Below are positions 26,121 through 37,850 of a stretch of 64,000 nucleotides of DNA, in pieces. The position numbers and the translations under genes were made by a program. Where the stretch lies: NCBI GenBank assembly GCA_026413225.1, contig CM048552.1, forward strand, positions 202,257,553-202,321,552. Direction: 5' to 3'. The notes under the pieces were generated by a model. It did not search any database. It saw only the letters and a list, made by a program, of their open reading frames with translations, and was not told the origin of the DNA. Numbering within the stretch: position 1 is the stretch's first letter; the number at the start of each line of letters is the position of its first letter. The DNA comes from Otis tarda (lineage: Eukaryota > Chordata > Aves > Otidiformes > Otididae).

Positions 26121-28827
26121 ACTACTCCATAAGGATATTTTGCTAAGTAAATTATGTTTTAAAAATTACTAAGATTGTGTTAATATTCCTGAACCTTAAC
26201 TTCAAGAGACTTTTTTATTTTTCTCCATTTCAGGGGTAATAGGATAAATCAAGTTTCAAATGGTAAACCCCAGGGAAGCTGCTTGAATTTCTTGTTAAGT
26301 CTACAAGCAATTTGTTAGGTAAATAAAATGTAAGTGTTCTTAAATAATTGATTCAAATTCAAGGTGATTTGTAAAGGTAAGGACTGCTAATGAATTGGTA
26401 TCACAGAGCCGGTAAGACACATAATGTATGACCAACTTTGGTATAACTCCCGTGACATGAATGCAATTACTTTATTTTTCATTTAAAAAGCAAAAGAGAA
26501 AGAACTAGGCAAAGAAAGCAACTAAAATGGACTGAATGAAATATAGTTAGAGCTGATTATTGCATTTTCATTTTTTCCTGGCTTTTAAATTTGCAATAAT
26601 GGGGCACTGCTCTGTTGCCCTCCAATAACAAAATATTGGAAGTAAAATTATAGTAAATCATAAAAAAACAGTGGGTATGAACATATAATGAAGAGTTAAT
26701 GGAATATTTAGGAAATAAGCAGTAGAATGCAAAAGCAGTAGTGCAACGAACACTTCCCATTTCAGAAAAAATGTGGGTTGAACACTGTGAAGATGCACTT
26801 TAATTATGCACTGTATATTTCATTAGTTGTCTCTTCTCTAATAAAAACACATACCAATGTGTTGTATATCTATCTATCTAAAATCAGAGTTTATCTTAGA
26901 GACCCTCTCACCAGGCCTTCTAGTACTGTGATTTTCTCCCTTAATTCTTTTCTGTGAACTTTCATCTAAAATTTGTTGTATGCACAAGAAGTTGTTCTTT
27001 ATTGCATAGAAATAATTCTTATCATGCTCTCTCTCTCCATCATTTCACTCGTGCAGAAGCAAGAGGTGTGTGGGGGGCATTAATGCATTGTTGTTTTCCT
27101 CACTACTCACTGCAAGTAAATTACATTAACTTGTTTTGTATTCTGCATAGAGTTCTGTATTGTGCTCCATAAAACCAATGATAAGAACAAGATGACCAGT
27201 AGTAACTAGTCCAAACACTTCTCTATATATTTGACCTGGCCATAGTGAACATTTCTTTCTTTTCTCTTCCCTTTATCCTGTACATAACAAGTAAGCAAAT
27301 AATTGTTTTTCCTTTTAATTTTTGTAATGCTTTTAATAATAAATTTAAGCACTGATCAATAAAAATAATATTTCTAAAAGCTCTATATACTGAAAATAGA
27401 ACTGGATAGTTTTTCATTTTCTTCCCATAGCAAATTGCTAAACTGTATTGTAATGAGGCTACACTACAGTATGAGAATAAACACCAAAATGAAACTGTAC
27501 ATGCCTTATAGAGCTTTTTCCTAGGTAGAAGACAGGAATAATAAACCTTTCATAACTGATACTAGTGATTTTGCTGAATATTTTCTAGCACACATGAGGC
27601 TAAAATGTGGATGAAAACGGGCTAAAGACCTACAAAGAACAGATTAGAATACAAGTCTTCTATGCTCAAACTTGGCTTTATGGGAAAAAGGATCGATAAT
27701 ATGTTCAAGGTCAAATATGAAATAAAGGAATGAAAGAAGTGCATGCTGACAATATATTTAGACTTTAAATATGTACAATCTGAAGTATTGTTTTTCTCTT
27801 TACTTACATTTAGAAAAAAAAATTGTTCATCTTCAATTGGACCTGATCTATATTTCTACATTTGTGTTGAGAGACAGTATCAAACCCCCATTAATCTGTC
27901 CAGTTCTAATCATAATATTTAGAAGGCGTCAGTGCTAGCACTATAGAGATTCACCTCATCCAGCTTTAAATATGTGAAAGATTATGTTTAAATCTGAGCT
28001 TGTCATTCTAGCTGCCTTTGCATTCAGTGAAAACTAATAGGTGTCTCCAGAGAACATCTCATCTGGTCTATCGTGTCTTACGTTGTGAATCACCCTCTGG
28101 AAGTGCCTGTTTCTTTCTGTGGCCTTCAGAAGGAACCTGCAGGGATTAGCAGAGATTTAAACCTCCAAGTTAGAGTGAATGGATCTCTTTCTACGTTACC
28201 TATCACTGCAGAAGTATGATGTTGAAGCTTTCTCTGGAGTTCACAGGCTATTTAGAAATCAAAGAGACATAATGATAGAGCTTGAGTTTTTAGAGATATA
28301 GAAGGGAAATAAGATAAACAGGGCCTTCTGTTTTCTGTATCCACTCTTCCTTCTGGGTTATATAGGTCTGGAGCGTATTAGTCATAGAGATTCCCTCCTG
28401 AACAAATTATCGCCCTTATTTCAGTGGCCAAGGAGGAGATAAATGGGGAAACGTAGCTCTTCTATAACCTGTAAGCAGCTAGCAGCCTCAGGAGACACTC
28501 TTTGTCTTCAACATGATATTTTGTAAAGTTTGATATGGGTACTACATACTGCCTACAATATGAACCAATGAGAATTTTTTATCTATATGTAATATAGATA
28601 CATATATTGCAGTAAAAACCTATTTTAAACTTTAATATTAACATCTTAGTATCTAGAATTTTAAATCCTTTTATGCAGAAAAAGTAAATGTTATCTTTCT
28701 GTCATAAGTATCACAAACAAGACTGAATGTGTGAGAAATTTCATGAGGAAAAATCTCCAAATATAGTTTTGCCTGGCTAATTTTGTATTTTGGAATTGTT
28801 TGTTAGGTTATATAAATACTGTGGCCA
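26121..28827. other. Unassigned AT-rich DNA
   Basis: No supported gene. Contains a short TCTA run near 26868-26880. Frames are at most about 72 codons. Confidence 0.55.
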
Positions 28828-28838
28828 GGATAGTTTCA
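28828..28838. repeat. Candidate target-site duplication, left copy
   Basis: GGATAGTTTCA at the tail end of the CR1 composite. Its partner GGATGTTTCA lies at 32017-32026 beyond the far end and differs by one base. The last three bases overlap the octamer tail, so the exact edge is uncertain. Confidence 0.5.
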
Positions 28839-31800
28839 TAGAATCATAGAATCATAGAATCATAGAATCATAGAATGGTTAGAGTTGGAAGGGACCTTCA
28901 AAGGTCATCTAGTCCAACCCCCCTGCAAGAGCAGGGACATCCCTGACTAGATCAGGTTGCTCAGAGCCTCATCCAGCCTGGCCTTGAACACTTCCAGGGA
29001 TGGGGCATCCACCACCTCTCTGGGCAACCTGTTCCAGTGCTCTACAACTCTCATTGTAAAAAATTTTTTTCTAATATCTAATCTAAACCTACCTCCTTCT
29101 AATTTAAACCCATTACCCCTTGTCCTATCACAACAGGCCCTACTGAACAGTTTCTCCCCATCTTTCCTGTAGGCCCCCTTGAGGTATTGGAAGACCGCTA
29201 TCAGGTCTCCCCGGAGCCTCCTCTTCTCCAGGCTGAACAGCCCCAACTCTCTCAGCCTGTCCTCATAGGAGAGGTGCTCCAGCCCTCTGATCATCTTGGT
29301 GGCCCTCCTCTGGACCCTTTCCAACTGGTCCATGTCCTTCTTGTGTTGGGGGCTCCAGAACTGGACGCAGTACTCCAGGTGGGGTCTCACCAGGGCAGAG
29401 TAGAGGGGCAGAATCACCTCCCTCGACCTGCCGGCCACGCTCCTCTTGATGCAGCCCAGGATGCGGTTGGCCTTCTGGGCCGCAAGGGCGCATTGCCCGC
29501 TCATGTTGAGCCTCTCGTCCACCAGCACTCCCAAGTCTTTCTCCTCAGGGCTGCTCTCAATCCATTCTCCGCCCAGCCTGTATTTGTGCCTGGGATTGCC
29601 ACGACCCAGGTGCAGGACCTTGCACTTGGCCTGGTTGAACTTCATGAGGTTGGCACGGGCCCACCTCTCCAGCCTGTCAAGGTCCCTCTGGATGGCATCC
29701 CTCCCTTCCAGCAAGTCGACGGCACCACACAGCTTGGTGTCATCGGCGAACTTGCTGAGGGTGCACTCTATCCCACTGTCCATGTCGCCGACAAAGATGT
29801 TGAACAGGGCCGGGCCCAACACGGACCCCTGAGGGACGCCACTGGTGACCGGTCTCCACTTGGACATTGAGCCGTTGACCACCACTCTCTGAGTGCGGCC
29901 ATCCAGCCAACTCCTTATCCACCGAGTGGTCCATCCATCGAACCCATGCCTCTCTAGTTTAGAGAGAAGGATGTCATGCGGGACAGTGTCAAAAGCTTTG
30001 CACAAGTCCAGGTAGACGATATCCGTTGCCCGTCCCTTGTCCACCGATGCTGTTACCCCGTCATAAAAGGCCACCAAATTGGTCAGGCACGATCTGCCCT
30101 TGGTGAAGCCATGTTGGCTGTCACCAACCACCTCCTTGCTCTCCATGTGCCTTAGCATGGTTTCCAGGAGAATCTGCTCCATGACCTTGCCAGGCACGGA
30201 GGTGAGGCTGACCGGCCTGTAGTTGCCCGGGTCTTCCTTACTCCCCTTTTTAAAAATGGGGGTTATGTTCCCTCTCTTCCAGTCATCGGGGACCTCACCA
30301 GACCTCCACGATTTCTCAAATATAACGGCCAGTGGCTTGGCAACTTCATCCGCCAGTTCCTTCAGGACGCGCGGATGGATCTCATCAGGCCCCATGGACT
30401 TATGCACCTTCAAGTTCCTTAGATGGTCCTGAACCTGCTCTTCGAGCACCGTGGGCGGTTCTTCATCCTCACAGTCCCTGCCTGTGCCTTCCACAGCTTG
30501 GGTGGGGAGACAAGAGCCCTTATCAGTGAAGACTGAGGCAAAAAAGTCGTTGAGTACCTCAGCCTTCTCCACATCCCGGGTAACCACGACACCCGTTACC
30601 TTCCGGAGGGGGCCTACATTCTCCTTGGATTTTCTTTTGTCCCCTACATACCTGTAAAAGCTTTTCTTGTTACTTTTTATATCCCTGGCCAGATTCGATT
30701 CCATCAGGGCTTTAGCCTTCCTCACCCTATCCCTGGCCGCTCGCACAGCCACTCGGTAGTCCTCCCAGGCTACCTGTCCCCGCTTCCACCCTCTATAGGC
30801 TTCCTTCTTTACTTTCAGTTGGTCCAGGAGCTCCTTGCTCATCCACGCTGGCCTCTTGGCCTTTTTGCCCGACTTCTTCTTCATCGGGATGCACCTCTGC
30901 TGAGCTTGGAGGAGGTGCTCCTTAAATATGGACCAACTTTCCTGGGCCCCTCTTCCCTCCAGGGCCGCCTCCCATGGCACTTTGCCCATGAGGTTCCTGA
31001 AGAGGCCAAAGTCCGCCTTCCGGAAATCTAGGGCAGAGAGCTTACTGTGCAGTTTCCTCGCCGCCCCGTGGATCTTGAATTCCACCGCGTCATGGTCACT
31101 GCAGCCAAGGCTGTCCGTCAGTTTCACGTCCCCCACCAGCCCCTCCCTGTTGGTGAGCACAAGGTCCAGCATGGCTCCCCTCCTTGTCGGCTCCTCTATC
31201 GCCTGCAGGAGGAAGTTATCGTCCACACATTCCAGGAACCTCCTGGACTGCCTGTGCCCTGCTGTGTTGTCTCTCCAACAGATGTCAGGGTGGTTGAAGT
31301 CCCCCATGAGGACCAGGGCTTGTGACCGCTGTGAGGCTGCTCCTATCTGCCTATAGAGCGCCTCGTCCGCTCTGTCTTCCTGGCCAGGCGGCCTGTAACA
31401 GACCCCCACCGTAACATCCCCCGTCCGTCCCTGTCCTCTGATCTTGACCCATAAGCTCTCTGTCAGCTCCTCCCCCATCCCCAGGCGGAGCTCCACGCAC
31501 TCCAGCCGGTTGCTGACATAGAGAGCGACACCCCCTCCTCGTCTTCCCTGCCTGTCTTTTCTAAAAAGCCTGTACCCCTCCATGTTGACGCTCCAGTCGT
31601 AAGAGCCGTCCCACCACGTCTCCGTGATGCCAACAAGGTCATAGCCCTGCTCGCACGCACGCATCTCCAGTTCTTCCTGTTTATTCCCCATGCTGCGTGC
31701 GTTGGTATAGAGACACTTCAGCAGGGTCCTCGATAAAACCGACTTGCTGGCTGGAGTGACAGGTGTTCTTTTGTATTGCAGATTAGGTTTATTTGCACCT

Positions 31801-31902
31801 ACCTGCGATCCCTCCCTGACTTCTGGGCGCTTGGTGCTGGCACTGGCGCCATGCCGATAGCCGTGGGCTGAACTGTGCTCCCCCTCCCCCAGCAACACTA
31901 GT
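28836..31902 (-). mobile_element. CR1 LINE, young, nearly complete ORF2
   Basis: Minus-strand CR1 of about 3.07 kb. At its 3' end are five perfect octamer units (TCATAGAA on the strand shown), then the 3' UTR and a full run of ORF2 coding sequence. ORF1 and the 5' UTR are absent, so the copy is 5'-truncated near the start of ORF2. The perfect tail and the frame without stops point to a recent insertion. Its 5' edge abuts the 3' end of a second CR1 piece with no bases between them. The subfamily cannot be fixed by eye; the 3' UTR (CTGCAAGAGCAGGGACATCC) matches the 31.9 kb and 63.4 kb pieces. Confidence 0.95.
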
Positions 31903-31928
31903 TGGTTAGGGTTGGAAGGGACCTTCAA
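28947..31928 (-). CDS. CR1 ORF2 endonuclease-reverse transcriptase, 993 codons
   Basis: The protein nicks DNA and copies CR1 RNA at the nick (target-primed reverse transcription, in the nucleus). Residues 70-290 are an apurinic-type endonuclease: NARS (76-79), TETWWD (102-107), YRPPG (178-182), GDFN (209-212), CSDHD (276-280). A linker with basic stretches follows. Reverse transcriptase spans about 505-800: GPDEIHPR (513-520), NYRPVSLTS (569-577), motif [11 protein letters not shown] (639-648), [10 protein letters not shown] (697-706), and catalytic FADD (727-730; 29739-29750). The CR1-type C-terminal part with KCKVLHLG and [18 protein letters not shown] (848-864) runs to NLI and a TAG stop. 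No internal stop is present. The first codon is TTG, not ATG; an in-frame TGA lies just upstream (31932-31934), and the first nine codons come from another CR1's 3' UTR. The first in-frame ATG is residue 80, inside the endonuclease, so the true ORF2 start was lost by truncation. Confidence 0.93.
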   Translation of the reverse strand: MKVPSNPNQLVLLGEGEHSSAHGYRHGASASTKRPEVREGSQVGANKPNLQYKRTPVTPASKSVLSRTLLKCLYTNARSMGNKQEELEMRACEQGYDLVGITETWWDGSYDWSVNMEGYRLFRKDRQGRRGGGVALYVSNRLECVELRLGMGEELTESLWVKIRGQGRTGDVTVGVCYRPPGQEDRADEALYRQIGAASQRSQALVLMGDFNHPDICWRDNTAGHRQSRRFLECVDDNFLLQAIEEPTRRGAMLDLVLTNREGLVGDVKLTDSLGCSDHDAVEFKIHGAARKLHSKLSALDFRKADFGLFRNLMGKVPWEAALEGRGAQESWSIFKEHLLQAQQRCIPMKKKSGKKAKRPAWMSKELLDQLKVKKEAYRGWKRGQVAWEDYRVAVRAARDRVRKAKALMESNLARDIKSNKKSFYRYVGDKRKSKENVGPLRKVTGVVVTRDVEKAEVLNDFFASVFTDKGSCLPTQAVEGTGRDCEDEEPPTVLEEQVQDHLRNLKVHKSMGPDEIHPRVLKELADEVAKPLAVIFEKSWRSGEVPDDWKRGNITPIFKKGSKEDPGNYRPVSLTSVPGKVMEQILLETMLRHMESKEVVGDSQHGFTKGRSCLTNLVAFYDGVTASVDKGRATDIVYLDLCKAFDTVPHDILLSKLERHGFDGWTTRWIRSWLDGRTQRVVVNGSMSKWRPVTSGVPQGSVLGPALFNIFVGDMDSGIECTLSKFADDTKLCGAVDLLEGRDAIQRDLDRLERWARANLMKFNQAKCKVLHLGRGNPRHKYRLGGEWIESSPEEKDLGVLVDERLNMSGQCALAAQKANRILGCIKRSVAGRSREVILPLYSALVRPHLEYCVQFWSPQHKKDMDQLERVQRRATKMIRGLEHLSYEDRLRELGLFSLEKRRLRGDLIAVFQYLKGAYRKDGEKLFSRACCDRTRGNGFKLEGGRFRLDIRKKFFTMRVVEHWNRLPREVVDAPSLEVFKARLDEALSNLI

Positions 31929-32016
31929 AGGTCATCTAGTCCAACCCCCCTGCAAGGAGCAGGGACATCCCCGACTAGATCAGGTTGCTCAGAGCCTCAT
32001 CCAGCCTGGTCTTGAA
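31903..32016 (-). mobile_element. CR1 3'-end fragment fused to the 5' side of the young CR1
   Basis: About 114 bases matching the last part of a CR1, from TGGTTAGGGTTGG to the region encoding the end of ORF2. It lacks the octamer tail that normally follows. Compared with the same part of the adjoining CR1 it differs at only about four positions, so both are young and of the same subfamily. It is in the same orientation, directly upstream of the large element in sense direction. It may be a template-jump product, a 5' transduced piece or an earlier insertion. Confidence 0.9.
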
Positions 32017-32026
32017 GGATGTTTCA
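32017..32026. repeat. Candidate target-site duplication, right copy
   Basis: GGATGTTTCA immediately beyond the CR1 3'-end fragment. It pairs with GGATAGTTTCA at the other edge of the composite. Confidence 0.5.
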
Positions 32027-35000
32027 GATGTGTATGTAGGAAAGAATAATTTAACATTTCGGACCTTGTTTCCTATTTGTGTGATAAAAAACTAGAAGTA
32101 GAAATAGTAGTTACTTGATGGCATTTCCAAAGGTAAAATGCTTTGGAGTATATTCTGTGTTTAAGATTCTATTATATAAATAGCATATAAAAGACTGATA
32201 GATAAATAATGATTGTTTTAATTTATGGTAGTATGATGTTGGTGAGGCCATCCATTTAATAGTTGCCTTTAAACCTCCAAATACCAGTGTCATATCTGTC
32301 CATAAAATTGTATTGTTCATTAGTAACTCTTTTGGACCATTTTCAAATGCAGCTCTATGTACAGCCTCCCTGTTAACAGTGGAATGCCAATGTAACAAAC
32401 TCATGCTAACGAACAAATGCAATTCTGGATTAATAATGCTGACAATGTTCAGGTAATGGTGAGCTTAATGAACTGCAAAGAGAAAAATCTGTGTATTCCA
32501 TTAACCACTTTCAGAACAACATACAAACAGTTCTTCCCAGAACACCAGAAGTAGCCTGGGCATAAGGAAAGATTTAATGTCCATGAATGACCTTTGTGGT
32601 TACTTGTGCTGTTAAAGTCACTCTGCCTGAAATTTCCAGCACTTCAATATTATCCAGCACCTGTCGCAGAAGGTGATTCGGCTTTACCTGCTGCAAACTT
32701 CTCATGTTTCTGTCTCCTTTGAATTTTAGAAGGAGGTGGAGATGTCTGGGAAAATTCTGTGTTTGTTAGATTTATATCTACCAATTTTCTTAGATATTTT
32801 TGTTCAGAGATTAGTCTATTCTTCTGGAAGATTGTCAGCTTTGAAATCTATATGCTAAGAGCAAAAATAAAATTTTAATTAAAGACATGAAATTTGGCCT
32901 TTAAGTTGAAGACTTTTTAAAGCAAAACTGTTATTAACTATTAAGATTCCATCTTGCAGATTTAATATAATTTCCTTGCTGATGTCCCCACATGCTTGCA
33001 TGTTACAGACAAAATAGGTAAATTAACTTACGTTTTGATTTGAAGAAGTCCTCATTAGACTTTTGTGTTTTAATTTTGGTTCGGGATGGTCTACTATTTT
33101 TCTTCCTTACTTGCATGTTGGTTAAGCTGTTACTTCCAAGAGCTATTTTATTAGACATATTTACATCTTGTGTGCTCCTCCTGTGGAGCAACATAATGCT
33201 AGTGTTTTGTCTAAGTGAGATTTTTCTTAAAATTAAGGGAGTGGCAATGTCAAGCAGGAAAGATGTTCTTTACACCACTTGACGTTATATTGAACCATTT
33301 GCTTAAGCCTGGGTTTTGTTTGAGTGTACAATCTTAACTGGGTGCAAGAGATCTAAAGTCTTAATGGTATTAATTATTTATTAGCACATTATTATATTTG
33401 CCTGTGTTGTGCAATGAATTACAAAGAATGCAATGGAATGCATTTTCAAAATCTACTATGTTTATGGTAAAAGCTTTTTGCTATTTCCTTAACTCCTTGG
33501 TAATTGTGCTTAGGATTGATATCTGGTAAGTGTATGGACTTCTGGGTAGGAATACTGCCTGCTACTTCAGCTTCCATAGCTTCAAGCTGACCTTTTTTTT
33601 TTATTTTGATAAGATAAAATGTCAGCACACTTCATCAGTCAAACTCATTGTTGATATTTATTAGGTTATCACTGCTTGGTTTGTTTTTAATTATTTTTTT
33701 TTTAATTAAATGGTATGTTATTCATTACTGAGTCAAACTTTCTTCCTTCACAATTTATTGAAAACCATGGTTTTTTAAGAGGCGTTTTGTCATACTTACA
33801 TATACACAGTGATTGTGTTTTCATCTGCAAATATCCTTTGTGTTAGGTTTCCAACTATGCTGTTACTTTGTTTGTATTATGCTGGGTATTCTAGTATCAT
33901 GTTTGTACAATTCATTTATGATTTTCAGCTTTTCTTGTGACTGTGGTCCTTCCAAAACTTGCTAAGAGTTCTTCAGTTGCTACTCTCTTTATTCTTTTTT
34001 TTTTTTCTAATCTGAGTTGAAGAAAGCTTTTTAAGGTTTTGGTGAAAGGAGTTTTTGAGCTGTGAGTTGAACTTATTTATTGATAAAACCTTATACCACA
34101 CTGGTTTTATAGCTTTTTCATTTCTCTATTATTTCTCAAAATTAAGTTATAAAGAAAAACACCTAGATGCTTGACAAGATTTTGTCTTCTTTTATTTGTG
34201 CAAGTTTTAGATCTTCTTGTTGGGAACACTATTACAATCATTGTAATCTATGATAATATCATGCGGAAAATACTCCATATCAGGTTAATTATGATTTATT
34301 TGAATCTAAATGCTGTAGCTCTCTGAATTATGCTTTAGCTTCTTTGAAAATTGCTTTTGCTTTATATCAGCTTTCTATTAGAGTGGAAAATTTGTTTTTC
34401 CTGATTTAGATTTTTAATCATATTGCACATAAATTAACATCACCTCCAGATGTTCTGAGGGGCAGATTTAAGTTTCCTTTGAGTGTCTAGAGCGTTATCA
34501 CTTTTCTTGAGACTCCTGATTATTTTGGGGTGAATGTGTGGGAAAAATGCTCTTCCAACTGTAAGCCTTTTGCTAGCCACATTTTCATTAATGCTCTGTT
34601 ATTTTGTTTCTGAAAATGCATGTCCATTTTTCCTTCTCTTTATATATATCTGTCTTGACAGAAGTCCCTCATTGCTGGCTTTAATGTTCTCGGGAATACT
34701 GTCAGTCCAAGGTGTAGGCAATTGTAGAATTAACCTTTGATCTCAACTTTGTGTCATCTCTTACCGTATAACATTGTATAATTACTGTTTTCATGTAGTA
34801 TGTTTAAAACCTGGCTCAGAGCAATTGCTGTTAATTGACGTTTGTTCTATCAGCAAATTTTTCTGCTTAGAAGTCATAATTAATGCTACTTGCTTTGAGT
34901 GCTAATCCTCTGGCCTCCTTGAATATTTTATGACTCTGTTTTTAGTCTTAAATTGCTTTTTGCCTGCTCCTGGCCATTGACATTTGCTTATTACAGTGAT

Positions 35001-36851
35001 TTAAAATTACATTCATCCAGTTCTTTTAGAATTAGCATTGTATTGTTGCTGTTCCAGAAATCTACTTTCACAGTTTGTTACACCTTAATAAAGAGCTTTT
35101 TGGAGCCCCGGCATTCCAATCAGCAATGCCTGCCAAGAAGAACAGGTTGCTTGGTATGCATTATTTTTAAGGGCTGCCTTGTTATATTTCTGTAACTTCT
35201 TTTTTTTTTTTTACATATGGTCTGCAGCACAACTCCAATTTGGATGGCTAATGCATTATTTTTAACTTTACCTTGAGACCTCTTCAGCCCTATCAGGAAA
35301 TAGAACTCCTATAGGCAAAACTTAAAGTGTCATTAGGATTCCCACCAGAATATGTCCAGAGAAGAAAAGCACTACTATATTTTGAATTATTTTTGAAAGA
35401 TCATGATGATTTTTTCTTTTCTTATTTTTCTACTCTTTACTGTCTTGTAATTTTATTTATGTTTTACATCTTAAACTCTTCAAAATCAGTGCTCAGTGCG
35501 GCTGCTCTGCCTTTTCAACTCCCCAGTCCTGCTGCCAGCCAGGTACCTGTTTGTTACCTAGCTCAATTGCTCTAACATTCATGCTGTTTTCTGCTGACTG
35601 GTAGGGTCACGACTTGTCCCATATATTCTCAGAATTCTTTATTGCTGGAATTCCTCATACACTGAGAAAAAAAAAATTGCAAAAATAAGTAATGATTCTG
35701 GTTTTTAACTGTATTACAAAGCAACCGAAGGGATGGAATGCCAGTCTGTATCTGATAGCCCTGTATCTGATAGCCATATGTGACTAGTTAAATGACGAGC
35801 ATTACAAGTCGATTATTTTTTGTAACATGGTGAAGAAGTATGGCTGATCGTGGTCACTGAATCAGCCGAGCCAACACATCGACTTAAGCATTTCTCTTAC
35901 CAGTGTCATCTCAGGTGATTATCTCATTTAACAGGGAAAGGCTGTAAAGGCAGGAATTGATAAAATACTGAAGACTATATAACTAAGTATATATATAACT
36001 AAGTACTTTAAATGCCAGATATGTTGAATTTTCTGGTTCTGGAAGAATTAAATTATTGTGTTAGCTAGTAGTTTGTTTATAGTGAATGTTTTAAAGTTAC
36101 CTACTATTCCGTACTAAATTTCATACTGGAGGCCTGGAAAACTGTTAAACAAGTTCTTCCCAAACTGTGCTGCAGAGAAGGTCTATCTTCTAATACAGTT
36201 TTATAATAAAGTGGATGTTAATAATTATACAATGCTTTTTCACTGTTAACTAAACGGATTATTTGGATACTCTTTCTAATTTAAGAAGGGTTACAAGAAC
36301 AAATAACATTATCAAATACAATGAGTTATAAAGACTTTAACTTCCATTCTGACACAGGTTGTACCTCTTCTAGTCCCTAATGATGTCATATTTATGCATT
36401 TCTTGAAAAGCTCTGTGAGAAAAAAAAAGATGAATATGTTTAAACAAAATGCAGATGAAATAAGATCCACAGAAAGGTTCTGAGTAATCAAAATGAAAGA
36501 AAATATATAACATTTTGTCCTTTTAATACAAAGCCAAGAGAATATAAACAATGTAATTTTTCTTTTTGTTGCTTATTTTTCAAAGGAGAATGATGGAGAG
36601 ATGTTCTCCCACTTTAATGTGCCATTTTGCCTGCTGGATCTGTATGCTGAGCACAGTAACCTGGGATGGGCCTCTATTTAACATATTAGTTATACAAATT
36701 TATATAATGAGATGCACATGCCTGCAAGTTCATGTATCTACCATCTGGTCTAGCACAGAGTTAACTATCTTTCCCTTAACAGTCCTCTAATTCCACACAT
36801 TGCATTGGGAACCTCAGACACATCCTGGATTGAGCTACAAGAGAAAACGTC
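32027..36851. other. Unassigned AT-rich DNA
   Basis: Strongly AT-rich, with many T runs (for example 33593-33603, 33998-34008, 35200-35212). Open frames up to about 100 codons, none recognisable. Small local duplications lie near 35.75 and 35.98 kb. Confidence 0.55.
35746..35775. repeat. Short tandem duplication
   Basis: GTATCTGATAGCC occurs twice in direct order, separated by two bases. A recent small slippage event is likely. Confidence 0.8.
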
Positions 36852-37036
36852 TGTGTTGGTTTTGTTTAGTGAGGAGGGGAACTATGGTGGCAGCTTCTGC
36901 AAGAAGCTGCTAGAAGTTGCTCCCCTTTGTCCAGTGGACTTGGATGGGCCTAGGGTGGACCCGCTGCTGGCCAGGGCTGAACCAATTGGTGACAAAATGT
37001 TCCCTGATAACACCTCTGCAATAACGTATTTAAGAA

Positions 37037-37064
37037 GGGCGGGGGGTGGGGGGGGGGGGGGGGG
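37037..37064 (+). repeat. Poly-G tract inside the LTR
   Basis: GGGC, a run of six G, T, then 17 G in a row. Capable in principle of forming a G-quadruplex. It lies just after the TATA-like box of the LTR. Confidence 0.85.
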
Positions 37065-37783
37065 AAGAGAAGAAGATGTGAAGAAGCTGAAGCAGGGCAG
37101 AGAGGGGGAGGTGTGAGTCTTGTGGGCCTTGCAGGTCTCACCCTCTGGCCTCCCGCCGGGCGACTGTCGGGACCCGACTTGGCCCGGCTGCAAGAAGTGG
37201 AGAGGAGATGAGATGTGAAGAGAATCTGAGAGGCGTCTGCCTGAGCTGATTGTGAAGAATTTCTTGTGAGAGGAACGGCTGTGGATGCCAAGGTCAGTGA
37301 AGAAGGAGGGGGAGCAGTAATGCTGCTCCTGGCAGAGATTCCCCTGGCACCCCGTGGTGATGATCATGGTGGAGCAGGCTGTCCCCCTGCTGCCCATGGA
37401 GGCCCACGGAAGGGCAAAGATCCACCTGCAGCCCATGGAGGCCCACGGAGGAGCAGAGATCCACCTGTGGCCCATGGAGAACCCCACGCTGGGGCAGGCG
37501 GAGACCTGAAGGAGGCTGTGGCTTATGGAGGGCCCACTGGGGCAGCCATTCCAGATGAACTGCACCCCATGCAAAAATGACCTGCATTGGAGCAGTTCAT
37601 GAAGGACTGTAGCCTGTGGGAGGGACCCCACACTGGAACAGGCGAGGAATGTGAGGAGTTCTTCCCCTGAGGAGGGAGGAGCGGCAGAAACAACGTGTGA
37701 TGAACTGACTACAACCTCCATTCCCTATTCCTCCCTGTGCTGCTCAGGGGGCGGGGCAGGGGGAAGGAGGTAGAAATATTAAG

Positions 37784-37803
37784 TTAATTAATTAATTAAT
37801 TAA
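37784..37803. repeat. (TTAA)n microsatellite
   Basis: Four to five TTAA units within the LTR-derived segment, where the related copies have no such run. Confidence 0.8.
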
Positions 37804-37850
37804 GATATATTAAGTTAATCCTGGAAAAGGGAGGGGTGGGGGGAGTGAGT

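Larger units (their letters stand above)
36852..37850 (+). mobile_element. Partial LTR of the tandem-unit ERV family
   Basis: Starts TGTGTTGGTTTTG, then CAGCTTCTGCAAGAAGCTG, a TATA-like GTATTTAAGAAGGG (37027-37039), TCAGTGAAGAAGGAGG, and a run of units with CTGCAGCCCATGGAGG or TGCTGCCCATGGAGG cores (37380-37600). AACGTGTGATGAACTGAC follows, and then a GGGAGGGGTGGGGGGAG stretch. It matches the order of the minus-strand LTR at 17.2-18.3 kb but is a partial copy without the poly(A)-signal end. About 1 kb, no internal retroviral region nearby. A middle-aged fossil. Confidence 0.75.

Noticed and set aside
29187-29870. 227-codon plus-strand frame within the CR1
   Set aside because: Antisense shadow of the intact CR1 ORF2 on minus; the GC-rich coding strand leaves the opposite frames open.
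36882-37721. 279-codon open frame on minus inside the 36.85 kb LTR
   Set aside because: Antisense to the LTR, with a proline run created by the poly-G tract and repeat-derived sequence; no domain recognised.
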